Part shown: positions 34,924 through 43,871 of the stretch, piece by piece
Layout: each line of letters begins with the position of its first letter
How positions within the stretch are numbered: position 1 is the first letter of the stretch
Position numbers and translations under genes: made by a program
Origin: Amycolatopsis mediterranei
Lineage (GTDB): Bacteria; Actinomycetota; Actinomycetes; Mycobacteriales; Pseudonocardiaceae
Length of the DNA: 64,000 nucleotides
Assembly (NCBI RefSeq): GCF_026017845.1
Contig: NZ_CP100416.1
Span: 216,722-280,721 of the forward strand
Direction: 5' to 3'
The notes under the pieces: generated by a model
Seen by the model: the letters and a program-made list of their open reading frames with translations, nothing else
Told to the model about the DNA's origin: nothing
Databases searched by the model: none

Positions 34924-37833
34924 CTAGCCAGCCGGTGCGGTCGTCACCTCGCCGGGGAGCTTGCGGGCCACGTCCGTCCGCGAGCGGGCGCCCAGCTTCC
35001 GCAGCACCTTCGCCACGTGCTGTTCGACCGTCCGCGGCGAGAGGAACAGCCCGTCCGCGATCTCGCGGTTCGTCCGTCCCTCCGCGAGCATCCGGGCCAC
35101 TTCGCGCTCGCGTGGCGACAGTTCACTCCCGTACCCGCGCCGTCCGCGCTGCGATGGTGCCCAAGCGCCGTGTTCGCGCAGCTGGTGACGGCAGCGTCCG
35201 GCGTCGCGGGTCGCCCCGAGCTGCTCGTACGCCTCGGCCGCCGCGGTCAGCTCGTCGACGGCCGACCGGTTGCCCGCCGCGAGGCGGCACATCGAAGCGC
35301 GTTCGCGCATGGCCGTCGCGGGGTACGGCATCGGCAGGGCCGCGTAGCCGGACACGGCTTCGTCGTACAGCGTCGCCGCGGCCAGGTGCTTGCCGCGCGC
35401 TTCGAGCAGCACCGCCCGGCCGGCCGTCAGCGCGGCCGCGGCCATCGGGGCGTCACGGCCTTCGATGCCGCGCGCGAACGCCTCGACGACGTTGTCGGCC
35501 TCCGGCCAGCGCCCGGCCCGCGCGTACGCCTGCGCCGCCGCCGGGACCAGCGCGGCCGCCCAGATCCAGACGCCCTTGCGCCCGGCCGCGGCCACCGCCG
35601 TGTCGGCCGCCGCGCAGGCGCCGTCGACGTCGTCGGTCGCCAGCAGCACGGAGATCAGCACCCCGGCGGCCGACAGCACCACCGGGATCGGGCCGCGGTC
35701 CGGCGCGTGCACGCTCGCCGCGGTCAGGTGCCGTTGCGCGGCGGCGAACTCCCCGCGCACCGCCGCGAGCCCGCCGAGCACCAGCGACGACTCCATCACG
35801 ATCGGGCCGAGCTCCGGGTAGCTGTCCCGCAGTTGCTCGGCGGTCTCGGCCAGGCCGGTCCACCGCCCGCGCACCCAATCCAGCCGGACGCGGGTGCCCT
35901 GGATCAGCCCGATCGCGTACAACGCGCCGGCGTCGGTCGCGCGCCGGACGCCCTCGGTCACCAGCCGTTCGGCGCGGTCGAGGTGCCCGGCCCACGACTG
36001 GCCGTCGGCCAGGTTGCACCACAGCCGGGCCAGCTGGACGCGCTCGGCGACCGTGCCGACCGTGTCCGACAGCGCCTCGAACTCCGCCCACGCCGAGCCG
36101 TCGCCGACGTGCGAGGCGGCGGCGATGCGGTCGGCGGTCAGCGCGAGCCGCAGCTCGGGGTCGTCGAGCCGCTCGTACACCTCGCCCGCGCGGGCGCGCC
36201 AGGATTCGTGCCACGACAACGGCGTCAGCCCGTCGATCGGCTGGGCGAGCAGGGTGATCCCGCGGGCGGCGAGGTCCGGCCGGTCGGTCAGCTCGCCGAC
36301 CGCGCGCTCGACCTCCAGCCGGCCGCGGCCAAGCCCGCCGATGGTCCGGACCAGCAGCATGCCGAGGCTCAGCCGGATCGATCCGCGGACCGACGGCGGC
36401 AGCGTCACCTCTTCGAGGACGCGCTGCAGCGTGCCGAGCACCTCGGGCCGGAACCCCCGCAGCGCGACCTGGCTCAGCTTGCCCGCCACGCGCCCGACGT
36501 CGGCCTGGGAGGGGCCGGGTTCGGCGAGCACCGCCTGCAGGAGGTCGATCGCGCGGGACGTCTCGCCGCGCGTGATCGCCTCGTCGGCGGCGGCTTCCGC
36601 GTAGTGCCGCCACTGGTCGACGCGGCCGGCGGCGCGAGAGTGCCGGGCCAGCAGCGTGAGCGGCGGGGACGGCTGCGCGGCGAGCACGCGGATCGCCTGC
36701 GCGTGCAGCAAAGCGCGTTCGGGGCCGCTCACGGTGTCGTAGACCGCCTTGCGCGCCAGCGGGTGCCGGAAGCCGTACCTGCCGTCGCCGACCTCGCCGA
36801 GCACCCCGCCGGAGAGGGTGCCGAGCAGCGCGGTGCGGAGGGTGTCGCCGGAGAGGCCGGCCAGTTCGCCGAGCACGTCGGCTTCGGCGCCGACGCCGAG
36901 CACCGCGGCCGCGCCGGCCAGCCGCACCGCCGGCTCCGGCAGCGCGGAAAGCCGTTCGGTGACCGCTTCCCGCAGCAGGAGCGGGACTTCGAGGTTTTCG
37001 AGCAGGCGGTCGGAGAGCACCTCGCCGACCGGCAGCCGTTCGGCCGCTTCCTTCAGCGCTCGCAGCGTTTCTTCGACCACGAACGGGATCCCGGCCGTGC
37101 ACTCGTGCAGCTTCGCCGCGAAGTCGTCGGTCACCCGGGGCAGTTCGAGGAGGTCGGCGGCCAGCTCGCGCACGGCCGCGACGTCGAGCGCGCCGAGCGA
37201 GACGCGGGCGGAATGGACCGCCGGGCCGGTGCGGAACAGCGCCCCTCGTGCCCCGGCCCCCGCCTCGGTCGCGGACCGGTGGGTGGCGACCACCGCCAGC
37301 TCGGGCGGCATCGTGCCGGCGAGGAACCGCAGGAAGTCGCGGGTGTCCTCGTCGGCCCACTGGAGGTCGTCGATCAGCACGAGCGCCGGCCCGCAGGCGG
37401 CCAGCAGCTCGCGCATCGCGCGGAACACGCGGTGGCGCTCGGCGACCGGGTCGGCGAGGGGCTCGGGCCGCGGAGGAAGCGCTTCCGCGAGCTCCGGCAG
37501 CAACGGCCGCAGCACACCGGCGACCGGGCTGAGCGGTCCGAGCGGGGTGGCGCCGACCGCGCGAAGCGCTTCCAGGACGGGCCCGTAGGGAAACGGTTCC
37601 CGCAGCGGCTGGCAGGCGCCGGTGAGCACCCGGCCGCCGTCGAACTCCTTGCGGCGCCCGATCTCCGCGAGCAGCCGGGAGCGGCCCATGCCCGGCTCGC
37701 CCTCGATGAGGACCGCGGCCGGGCGCCGCCGGAGCACGGCGACGATGGCGTCGAGCTCGGTGTCGCGGCCGGTCAGCCGGGCGGGTCCGGACCGGACGGA
37801 CACCGAGGTGGGGCGGGGGGCGGCCAGCCACAT
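34924..37833 (-). CDS. Large ATP-binding LuxR-family (LAL) transcriptional regulator
   Basis: A 969-residue LAL regulator. AAA/STAND ATPase domain near the N-terminus with Walker A GEPGMGRS (45-52; Arg51 replaces the usual Lys) and Walker B ALVLIDDLQWAD (about 155). A long TPR-like helical middle (about 400-890) follows. The C-terminal LuxR helix-turn-helix is LSPREREVARMLAEGRTNREIADGLFLSPRTVEQHV (about 900-940). RBS GAGGAGG precedes ATG 37833. LALs often activate catabolic or secondary-metabolite genes; no target is evident, though a secreted protease is divergent. Confidence 0.92.
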   Translation of the reverse strand: MWLAAPRPTSVSVRSGPARLTGRDTELDAIVAVLRRRPAAVLIEGEPGMGRSRLLAEIGRRKEFDGGRVLTGACQPLREPFPYGPVLEALRAVGATPLGPLSPVAGVLRPLLPELAEALPPRPEPLADPVAERHRVFRAMRELLAACGPALVLIDDLQWADEDTRDFLRFLAGTMPPELAVVATHRSATEAGAGARGALFRTGPAVHSARVSLGALDVAAVRELAADLLELPRVTDDFAAKLHECTAGIPFVVEETLRALKEAAERLPVGEVLSDRLLENLEVPLLLREAVTERLSALPEPAVRLAGAAAVLGVGAEADVLGELAGLSGDTLRTALLGTLSGGVLGEVGDGRYGFRHPLARKAVYDTVSGPERALLHAQAIRVLAAQPSPPLTLLARHSRAAGRVDQWRHYAEAAADEAITRGETSRAIDLLQAVLAEPGPSQADVGRVAGKLSQVALRGFRPEVLGTLQRVLEEVTLPPSVRGSIRLSLGMLLVRTIGGLGRGRLEVERAVGELTDRPDLAARGITLLAQPIDGLTPLSWHESWRARAGEVYERLDDPELRLALTADRIAAASHVGDGSAWAEFEALSDTVGTVAERVQLARLWCNLADGQSWAGHLDRAERLVTEGVRRATDAGALYAIGLIQGTRVRLDWVRGRWTGLAETAEQLRDSYPELGPIVMESSLVLGGLAAVRGEFAAAQRHLTAASVHAPDRGPIPVVLSAAGVLISVLLATDDVDGACAAADTAVAAAGRKGVWIWAAALVPAAAQAYARAGRWPEADNVVEAFARGIEGRDAPMAAAALTAGRAVLLEARGKHLAAATLYDEAVSGYAALPMPYPATAMRERASMCRLAAGNRSAVDELTAAAEAYEQLGATRDAGRCRHQLREHGAWAPSQRGRRGYGSELSPREREVARMLAEGRTNREIADGLFLSPRTVEQHVAKVLRKLGARSRTDVARKLPGEVTTAPAG

Positions 37834-38341
37834 ATGACCTCCTCGACGCGCACCGATACCCCTGGGGGTTCCGGGGGCTCGCCCCCGGCTGGGGCCTGGG
37901 CTCGGCCCCGAGGGCCGAGTCCAGTGCGCGGGAGCCTAAGCAGCGCTGATCCGTCCGTAAACCTTTCACCGAATACGTGGCCGGTACCGTCGTCACACGT
38001 CCGCCTACCCGCTGTCACCGGTTTGCTGCGGGATCGGCGGGAATCGGGTCACCGTGCGTGCGAAACCCGGGCCGATCGCCCGTTCGAACGTCGCTTCACG
38101 CGTTCGAGTGCTGCCGGAGGCTACGGAAAGTAGTTCACGGAAACCCTACTTACGGACCTGTCCGACCGGGTGACACCAGGCGCTTGCGCCCGGCCGGAGC
38201 AGGGGATACGTCCTCGGTGAATGCGTATACCCATTCGCCGGGCGTCCGGATTGCACCGTAACGACCACTGCGGGGACGCTCACTCGGGGAGTACCACTGC
38301 GTGGCCGGTGTGGAGCCGCGCGTAACCACCTAGGGAGAAGC
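37834..38341. other. 508-base divergent intergenic region
   Basis: It contains the LAL ribosome site (37838-37845), a REP-like element (37864-37914) and the presumed promoter of the alpha-lytic-type protease. No frame has the codon-position GC pattern of real genes here. Short inverted repeats near 38175-38200 (GGCGCTTGCGCCC) may be protein sites. No riboswitch is recognised. Confidence 0.5.
37864..37914. repeat. REP-like GC-rich palindromic element
   Basis: Two hairpins, CCGGGGGC-TCG-CCCCCGG and GGGCTCGGCCC-type, in the same order as the reverse complement of 6671-6720. Confidence 0.75.
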
Positions 38342-39445
38342 ATGAAGATCGCGAGACTTCTCGGTGCCGCTGCCACCGCGGTGATGGCGACGGGCGCGCT
38401 GGCCGCGACCGCCGTCCCCGCGTCGGGCCAGGACCTGCTGAACCCGGACATGGTGCCCGCCATGCAGCGGGACCTCGGCCTGACCCACGACCAGGCGCTC
38501 GCGCGGCTGAAGAACGAGGACGTCGCGAACAAGGTCACCGAGTCGCTCACCGCGGCCCTCGGCGACGCGTTCGGCGGCGCCACCTACAACGCCGCCACGG
38601 GCAAGGCGCACGTCACCACGACGAACGCCGCGCTGGCCGGCAAGATCCGCGAAGCCGGTGCGGAAGCCGAAGTCGTCAAGTTCAGCGCGCGGCAGCTCAA
38701 TTCCACTGTGGACAGGCTGAACGCCGCCGACAAGGCCGCGCCCGCCGCGATCACCGGCTGGGGCGTCGACGACGCCACCAACCGCGTCACCCTCGACGTG
38801 CTGCAGGGCCAGCGCGCCGCCGCGGACGCGTTCCTCGCGAAGTCCAATGTGGACAAGACCGCGGTGACGATCCGCGAAACGGCCACCAAGCCGACGACGT
38901 TCGCCAACATCCGGGGTGGCGACGCCTACTACATCGGTGGTTCGGCCCGCTGTTCGGTCGGCTTCTCCACGACCACCGGCTTCCTCACCGCCGGCCACTG
39001 CGGCGCGCTCACCGGCGGCGGCGCGCTGACCGGGTCGAACGGCGCATCGCTCGGCAGCTGGATCACCTACCGCTTCCCGGGCAGCGACTACGCGGCGGTC
39101 CGCACCAACAGCAACTGGACCCCCGTCGCGCAGATGAACAACGGGACCGCGGTGCGTGGTTCGTCGAACGCCGCGACCGGCTCGTCGGTCTGCAAGGCCG
39201 GCTCGACCACCGGCTGGACCTGCGGCACCATCGGCGCCAAGAACCAGAGCGTCCGCTACTCCGAGGGCACGGTCAACGGCATGACCGCGACCAACGTCCA
39301 CTCGGCGGCCGGTGACTCGGGCGGCGGTTTCATCGCCGGCAACTACGCGCAGGGCCTGCTGTCCGGCGGCAACTCGTCCGTGACGTACTTCTTCCCGATC
39401 GCCCCGGCGCTGTCGGGCACCGGCACCACCCTCAAGACCAGCTGA
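38342..39445 (+). CDS. Secreted alpha-lytic/streptogrisin-type serine protease with pro-domain
   Basis: A 367-residue S1E protease. Signal peptide (1-29), pro-domain (about 30-190, with DLGLTHDQALARLKNED typical of the alpha-lytic pro-region), then the mature enzyme. Triad: His in FLTAGHC (about 221), Asp in GSDYAAV (about 250), Ser in AAGDSGGG (about 326). Cysteine pairs around the His and Ser loops match the family. RBS AGGGAGAAGC. A perfect hairpin follows the stop. Confidence 0.94.
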   Translation: MKIARLLGAAATAVMATGALAATAVPASGQDLLNPDMVPAMQRDLGLTHDQALARLKNEDVANKVTESLTAALGDAFGGATYNAATGKAHVTTTNAALAGKIREAGAEAEVVKFSARQLNSTVDRLNAADKAAPAAITGWGVDDATNRVTLDVLQGQRAAADAFLAKSNVDKTAVTIRETATKPTTFANIRGGDAYYIGGSARCSVGFSTTTGFLTAGHCGALTGGGALTGSNGASLGSWITYRFPGSDYAAVRTNSNWTPVAQMNNGTAVRGSSNAATGSSVCKAGSTTGWTCGTIGAKNQSVRYSEGTVNGMTATNVHSAAGDSGGGFIAGNYAQGLLSGGNSSVTYFFPIAPALSGTGTTLKTS

Positions 39446-39460
39446 CCCCCCGGCAAGCGA

Positions 39461-39505
39461 AAGGGCGGGTTCCGGGCGCCTCCAGCGCGCCCGGAACCCG
39501 CCCTT
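39461..39505 (+). terminator. 19-bp hairpin terminator after the protease
   Basis: Arms 39461-39479 (AAGGGCGGGTTCCGGGCGC) and 39487-39505 are perfectly complementary, with a seven-base loop and a T-containing tail. Confidence 0.92.
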
Positions 39506-39537
39506 CGTTCCTCGCCGCGGGAATGGGAGGTTCAAGG

Positions 39538-39942
39538 TCAGACGTTGCTGATCTCCTCGATCAGCCCGTCGACGTCGAAGTGCGCGCTCTCTTCGCCGAG
39601 CGGCACCAGTTCGGTTGACGCGTCCAGGAAGGTCCGGACGTCTTCGACTTCGAGCTCGAACGACGCATAGCCGTCCGGTGACTCGATTTCCAGGGTGAGG
39701 AAGTCTTCGTCATCGGAGAGATCCGGGCGGATCCGGACGTCGCCGAGGCCGGCCGGCTCGTCGAGCCCGGCCACGAGGAGGTCACGCGCGAAGGTCCACT
39801 CGATCCACCGGCCGCGCTCGGTCCGGAAGGCCACGGTCACCGCGAAGGGTTCGTGGGCGTGGTAGGACAGGCGGGACAGGACGGGCGTGGTGCTCTCGTT
39901 CAGCAGCACGAACTGGCTCTGGTGTACGGCGTCGGTGTGCAC
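39538..39942 (-). CDS. ssgB: SsgA-like sporulation/cell-division protein
   Basis: A 134-residue SALP-family protein. Family blocks: VLLNESTTPVLSRLSYHAHEPFAVTVAF, WIEWTFARDLLVAGLDEPAGLGDVRIRP and LEIESPDGYASFELEVEDVRTFLDASTELVPLGEE. In Streptomyces SsgB recruits FtsZ for sporulation septation; single SsgB-like copies occur in other morphologically complex actinomycetes. GTG 39942 has AGGAGG upstream; the longer frame is not needed. Assignment as SsgB rather than another SALP is by default. Confidence 0.85.
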   Translation of the reverse strand: MHTDAVHQSQFVLLNESTTPVLSRLSYHAHEPFAVTVAFRTERGRWIEWTFARDLLVAGLDEPAGLGDVRIRPDLSDDEDFLTLEIESPDGYASFELEVEDVRTFLDASTELVPLGEESAHFDVDGLIEEISNV

Positions 39943-40139
39943 GGCCCCTCCTGGAGTCTCGCGGTGGTTCGCGCGGCGCGAACTGTTCGGCAAGGAGATG
40001 ACCAGGGCCAACGGTCATGACGGAGAAACTCTCACGTTCACTTGATCGGTTGCATCCGTCCTTTGTGGTGTAACACCGGGCACACACCCCTTGCGCTCAG
40101 GCGGCCACGGGTGGTGACGGCGGCCGGCCGAATCCCGGC

Positions 40140-40613
40140 TCACGGGTCGAGCGGCAGGCTGAGCCCGACCTTCACGCGATCCATCGCCACGCTGGTCGTG
40201 AAGTGCCGGACGTTCGGGTTGTCGAAGAACATCCGCCGGGTGAACGCCTCGAAGGCCGCCATGTCCGGGCACGTCACGATCAGCACGAAGTCCGCCGTGC
40301 CGGTGACGTAGTAGCACTGCTGGATCGCGTCTTCGGCCAGCACCTGGCGGCGGAACCCGTCGAAGACCGCGAGGTTCTCCCGCTCCATCTCGACCGTCAC
40401 CACGAACGTCATGCCCAGCCCGAGCGCCTCCGGCGACAGCACCGCCACCTCGCGCTCGATGACGCCGGCCTCGCGCAGCCGCTTGATCCGCCGCTGCACC
40501 GCCGCGGCCGAGAGCCCGACCTTCGCGCCGATCGTTTCGGCGATCGTGCGGGCGTCCGCCTGGAGACAGGCGAGGATGGCGATGTCCAGCTGGTCGAGGT
40601 CGGGTGTCCGCAC
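40140..40613 (-). CDS. Lrp/AsnC-family transcriptional regulator
   Basis: A 157-residue regulator. N-terminal winged helix-turn-helix DQLDIAILACLQADARTIAETIGAKVGLSAAAVQRRIKRLREAGVI (about 6-51), then the RAM ligand domain (VVTVEME, CYYVTGTADFVLIVTCPD, VRHFTTSVAMDRVK). GTG 40613 has TAGCCT six bases upstream. Members sense amino acids; a ligand is not predictable. The neighbouring KAS III gene is divergent. Confidence 0.92.
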   Translation of the reverse strand: MRTPDLDQLDIAILACLQADARTIAETIGAKVGLSAAAVQRRIKRLREAGVIEREVAVLSPEALGLGMTFVVTVEMERENLAVFDGFRRQVLAEDAIQQCYYVTGTADFVLIVTCPDMAAFEAFTRRMFFDNPNVRHFTTSVAMDRVKVGLSLPLDP

Positions 40614-40619
40614 TCCAGC

Positions 40620-40625
40620 AGGCTA
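40620..40625 (-). promoter_or_regulatory. -10 box (TAGCCT) for the Lrp gene
   Basis: Minus-strand TAGCCT, six bases before GTG 40613; leaderless geometry. Confidence 0.6.
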
Positions 40626-40814
40626 ACCGGCACCCCCGACAATTCGCCGTGGATCACTCCTCCGTGACGTCGCTCACTACCCCCTCCGAAGGGAAGATGA
40701 AACAACTTTTTACGTGAGCTCGAACACAACTGACCGGTCTACCAGGGGGTAGCCCATAGAAGTGGAAGACCAGCCGGTCGCTCCGCCAACCCGCCGGCGT
40801 GGGGAGGCTCTCCC

Positions 40815-41804
40815 GTGCCCGCACCTGCCGCCGTGCTGACCGGTCTCGGTTCGTGGTTGCCGACGAAAGTCCTGGACAACCACGAAATCGCCGCCCGGCT
40901 CGACACCTCGGACGAGTGGATCCGGACCCGCACCGGGATCCGCGAACGCCGCGTCGCCGGGCCCGGTGAGTCCACTGTGGATCTCGCGGTCGGGGCGGGC
41001 CGCGAAGCGCTCGGGGGCACGTCGGCCGACGCCGTCGTCCTCGCCACCGCCACGCCCGACCAGCCCTGCCCGGCCAGCGCACCGCAGGTCGCCGCCCGGC
41101 TCGGGCTCGGCACGGCCGCGGCGTTCGACGTCAACGCCGTCTGCAGCGGCTTCGTCTACGCCCTCGCCACGGCCGCCGGCTTCATCGCGGGCGGGCTGGC
41201 CGAGCGCGTGCTCGTGATCGGCGCCGACACCTTCACCACGCTCATCGACCCCAACGACCGGACCACCGTGCCGATCTTCGGTGACGGCGCGGGCGCGGTC
41301 CTGCTGCGCGCGGGGGAGGCCGGCGAGCCGGGCGCGTTCGGCCCGTTCGACCTGCACAGCGAGGGCGAACACGCCGAACTGCTGTGGGTCGAGGCCGGTG
41401 GCGCCCGGAAGCGGCTTTCCGACACCCCGGCCGACCGCTTCCTCGCCATGCAGGGCACGGCCGTGTTCCGCCACGCCTGCGCGCGCATGGCGGAGTCGTC
41501 GCGGACGGTGCTCGATCGCGCGGGCTGGATGGTCGGCGACGTCGACCGCTTCGTCGGGCACCAGGCGAACATCCGGATCCTCCAGGCGACGGCCAAGCAG
41601 CTCGGCATGCCCGCCGACGCCGTGGTCGCCAACATCGACCGGGTCGGCAACACCAGTGCCGCGTCCATCCCGCTCGCCCTGGCCGACGCCCACGCCGACG
41701 GCACTCTCGTGCCCGGTCACCGCGTGCTGCTGAGCGCGTTCGGCGCCGGCCTGACCTGGGGCTCGACCGTGCTGCGCTGGCCGGACCTGGATCAGCTGCC
41801 CTGA
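40815..41804 (+). CDS. FabH-like 3-oxoacyl-ACP synthase III
   Basis: A 329-residue KAS III thiolase-fold enzyme. Complete Cys-His-Asn triad: Cys110 (NAVCSGF), His249 (GHQANIRI) and Asn279 (GNTSAASIPLAL). The enzyme condenses an acyl-CoA with malonyl-ACP to start a fatty acid or polyketide chain. No acp, fabD or fabF gene is beside it, so it may be a stand-alone or specialised KAS III rather than the housekeeping FabH. GTG 40815 follows GGGGAGG. Confidence 0.92.
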   Translation: MPAPAAVLTGLGSWLPTKVLDNHEIAARLDTSDEWIRTRTGIRERRVAGPGESTVDLAVGAGREALGGTSADAVVLATATPDQPCPASAPQVAARLGLGTAAAFDVNAVCSGFVYALATAAGFIAGGLAERVLVIGADTFTTLIDPNDRTTVPIFGDGAGAVLLRAGEAGEPGAFGPFDLHSEGEHAELLWVEAGGARKRLSDTPADRFLAMQGTAVFRHACARMAESSRTVLDRAGWMVGDVDRFVGHQANIRILQATAKQLGMPADAVVANIDRVGNTSAASIPLALADAHADGTLVPGHRVLLSAFGAGLTWGSTVLRWPDLDQLP

Positions 41805-43285
41805 GGGCCGGTCGTCCAGGTCGGCGTCGCCTCCGCGCGGCCGCGCAGCTCCAGCTCGCCGTGCTTCTGCCAGTGGGCGGCTTCGCCCGCCAGCGCCGTG
41901 GAGACGACGGCGTCGCTGGCGAGCACCCGTGACGGGACCGCCTTGGCGAGTTCGGTGAGCCGCGCGGCCTCGTTGACCGCGTCGCCGATCACGGTGTACT
42001 CGAACCGGCTGCTGGTGCCGAGCTGCCCGGCGAACACCGGGCCGCTGGAGACGCCGACGCCGAGGTCGAGCTCGCCGGCCGCGCGCACCGCGTCCCGGAT
42101 CGCCCGCGCCGCGGCCAGTGCGGCCGTCGGGGCGTCCGCGAGCCGCGTCGGCGCGCCGAAGATGCACAGCGCGGCGTCCCCCTGGAACTTGTTGACCAGC
42201 CCGCCGCGCGCGTTGACCGCGGAGACGACCGCGGCGAACAGCCGGTTCAGCTTCCCGACCAGTTCCTCCGGCGGGGTGCGATAGGCCAGCGCGGTCGAGT
42301 CGACGACGTCGACGAACAACGCCGTGACCTCGCGGACGTCGCCCGAGAGGGACGCGCCGTACTCCAGGGCGTGCCGGGCGACCTCGGCGCCGACGTGCCG
42401 GCCGAACAGGTCCCGCATCCGCGCCTGTTCGCGCAGGCCGGCAGCGAGCTGGTTCACCGACGTCTGGAGCAGGCCGATCTCGCTGGAGTCGTCGACGTCC
42501 ACGACGACGTCGTTGTTGCCGCGCGCGATCTCGTCGAGCGCCACGCGCAGCCGGTGCAGCGGCGCCGCGACCGCCCTGGCCAGCAGTGCCGTGCCGATCG
42601 CGCCCACGCCGAGGCCGATCACCGAAAGCATGATCAGGCTCGCGGTGTGGTCGCCCGAGCCCGGCTCCGGGGGCGTGGCGATGAGCAGCACGCCGACCAG
42701 CGGGACGCCGCTGGCCAGCGCCCAGGTGACGACCAGCCGGGTCAGCACGGTGACCGGCAGCGAGCCGCGCGGTGGCAGGACATCCAGGGCGATCGTCATC
42801 ACCGGCCGCGCCACCCACTCGGCCGCGAGGTAGGTGAGGCCGACGGTGGTGAGCCCGCCGAGCCCGATCACCGTGGCCATGCCGACCGCGTCGTCGCTCG
42901 AGCCGAGTGTCCCGGCGAGCACGGTGAGGATGACGGTGCCGATGAGCCAGAGGGTGCCGCTGACCACCGCCATGTCGACCGGCAGCCGCAGCGCGCGCCG
43001 CGCCTCGCTGGCCGACGGCGGGCGCCCGAGCACGAACCAGATCACGGTGCGGCGCTGCAGCCACGCCGTCCACAGCGTCCCGGCGAGCAGCGCCGCGGCG
43101 ACGATGCCGGCCGCGGTCAGGCCGAGCACCCAGCCGCGGTCGCCGACGTCGTTCGGCAGGCCCTGCAGCACCAGCAGCAGCGCGACCACGCCGGAGCCGG
43201 CGACGCTCGAGCCGAGGCCCAGCCCGGCGAAGCCCAGGCTGGTGCGCAACACCACCCGGAAGTTCTTCACGGCGATCTTGCGCAC
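41792..43285 (-). CDS. Membrane class III adenylate cyclase with HAMP domain
   Basis: A 497-residue cyclase of the Rv1318c-Rv1320c/Rv3645 type. Six hydrophobic helices (residues about 15-245), a HAMP linker (ARAVAAPLHRLRVALDEIARGN, about 246-300) and a catalytic domain: metal Asp in ALFVDVVDSTAL, Lys/Asp in NKFQGDAALCIFG, second metal Asp region, and GDAVNEAARL with transition-state Asn and Arg. GTG 43285 has TACGAT seven bases upstream. It overlaps the FabH-like gene 3' end by 13 bases. Confidence 0.93.
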   Translation of the reverse strand: MRKIAVKNFRVVLRTSLGFAGLGLGSSVAGSGVVALLLVLQGLPNDVGDRGWVLGLTAAGIVAAALLAGTLWTAWLQRRTVIWFVLGRPPSASEARRALRLPVDMAVVSGTLWLIGTVILTVLAGTLGSSDDAVGMATVIGLGGLTTVGLTYLAAEWVARPVMTIALDVLPPRGSLPVTVLTRLVVTWALASGVPLVGVLLIATPPEPGSGDHTASLIMLSVIGLGVGAIGTALLARAVAAPLHRLRVALDEIARGNNDVVVDVDDSSEIGLLQTSVNQLAAGLREQARMRDLFGRHVGAEVARHALEYGASLSGDVREVTALFVDVVDSTALAYRTPPEELVGKLNRLFAAVVSAVNARGGLVNKFQGDAALCIFGAPTRLADAPTAALAAARAIRDAVRAAGELDLGVGVSSGPVFAGQLGTSSRFEYTVIGDAVNEAARLTELAKAVPSRVLASDAVVSTALAGEAAHWQKHGELELRGRAEATPTWTTGPQGS

Positions 43286-43292
43286 GGCGTCG

Positions 43293-43298
43293 ATCGTA
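43293..43298 (-). promoter_or_regulatory. -10 box (TACGAT) for the adenylate cyclase
   Basis: Minus-strand TACGAT, seven bases before GTG 43285; leaderless geometry. Confidence 0.6.
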
Positions 43299-43321
43299 GT
43301 GGCGCGGGCGCCGGAGTCGCG

Positions 43322-43836
43322 TCAGAAGCGGTACCGCACGATGTGCGCGGTCCGGGCCGGCGGCGGGAAGACCTTCAGCATCCGCAGCTGGAACCGGGTG
43401 ATCCGCCCCAGCCTGGCCGGCACCTCCGGGCTCGCCCAGTGGCCGGCGTCCAATGAGGACTCACACGTGAGGCCGCAGCGCTCGAGCTCGCGCGGGTCGT
43501 CGACGCCCCAGTACAGCGTCGCGCCCGCCTTGCGCACCGGCCCGTTGAGCTTCTGGGTCTTGATGGCCGTCCGGCTGAAGAGGTCGCAGATCAGCTCGTC
43601 CGACGGGAACTTCTCGACCAGCCGGCGGAACAGTTCGGTGCCGCTCTCGGGTTTCAGGTACATCGTGAGGCCCTCGGCGACGATCAGCGCCGGCCGGTCC
43701 GATGGCACCTGCTCGAGCCACGCGAAGTCGGTCACCGACGAGCTGATGTGCGTCTGGTTCGGCGCCGGGGGTACAGCTTTTCGCGCAGCTCGACGACCTC
43801 GGGGTAGTCGACGTCGTACCAGCGGACCTGCTCCAT
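43322..43836 (-). pseudogene. Truncated, frameshifted O-methyltransferase (LCM/PPM family) remnant
   Basis: The frame from ATG 43836 reads MEQVRWYDVDYPEVVELREKLYP, the middle of a leucine-carboxyl-methyltransferase-like enzyme. It then leaves frame at a five-base C run (plus-strand G run 43767-43771). One more C would continue as PAPNQTHISSSVTDFAWLEQ into the 43735-43322 frame, whose VAEGLTMYLKPESGT and C-terminal RYRF are family features. The N-terminal SAM-binding third is also absent. So the gene is broken twice: by 5' truncation and a one-base deletion, unless the frameshift is a sequencing error. Confidence 0.8.
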
Positions 43837-43851
43837 CACGACCCCAGAAGG

Positions 43852-43867
43852 TTCACAACCTTGTGAA
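43852..43867. promoter_or_regulatory. Inverted repeat TTCACAA-CC-TTGTGAA
   Basis: Perfect seven-base arms, lying five bases past the GntR gene's stop and ahead of the methyltransferase remnant. It could be an operator for the GntR protein or a weak terminator. Confidence 0.4.
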
Positions 43868-43871
43868 AAGA

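Noticed and set aside
35017..38133. Long plus-strand open frame (over 1000 codons) opposite the LAL regulator
   Set aside because: It is the antisense shadow of a clear LAL gene: Arg/Gly/Ala-rich, no domains, wrong codon-position GC. High GC creates such frames.
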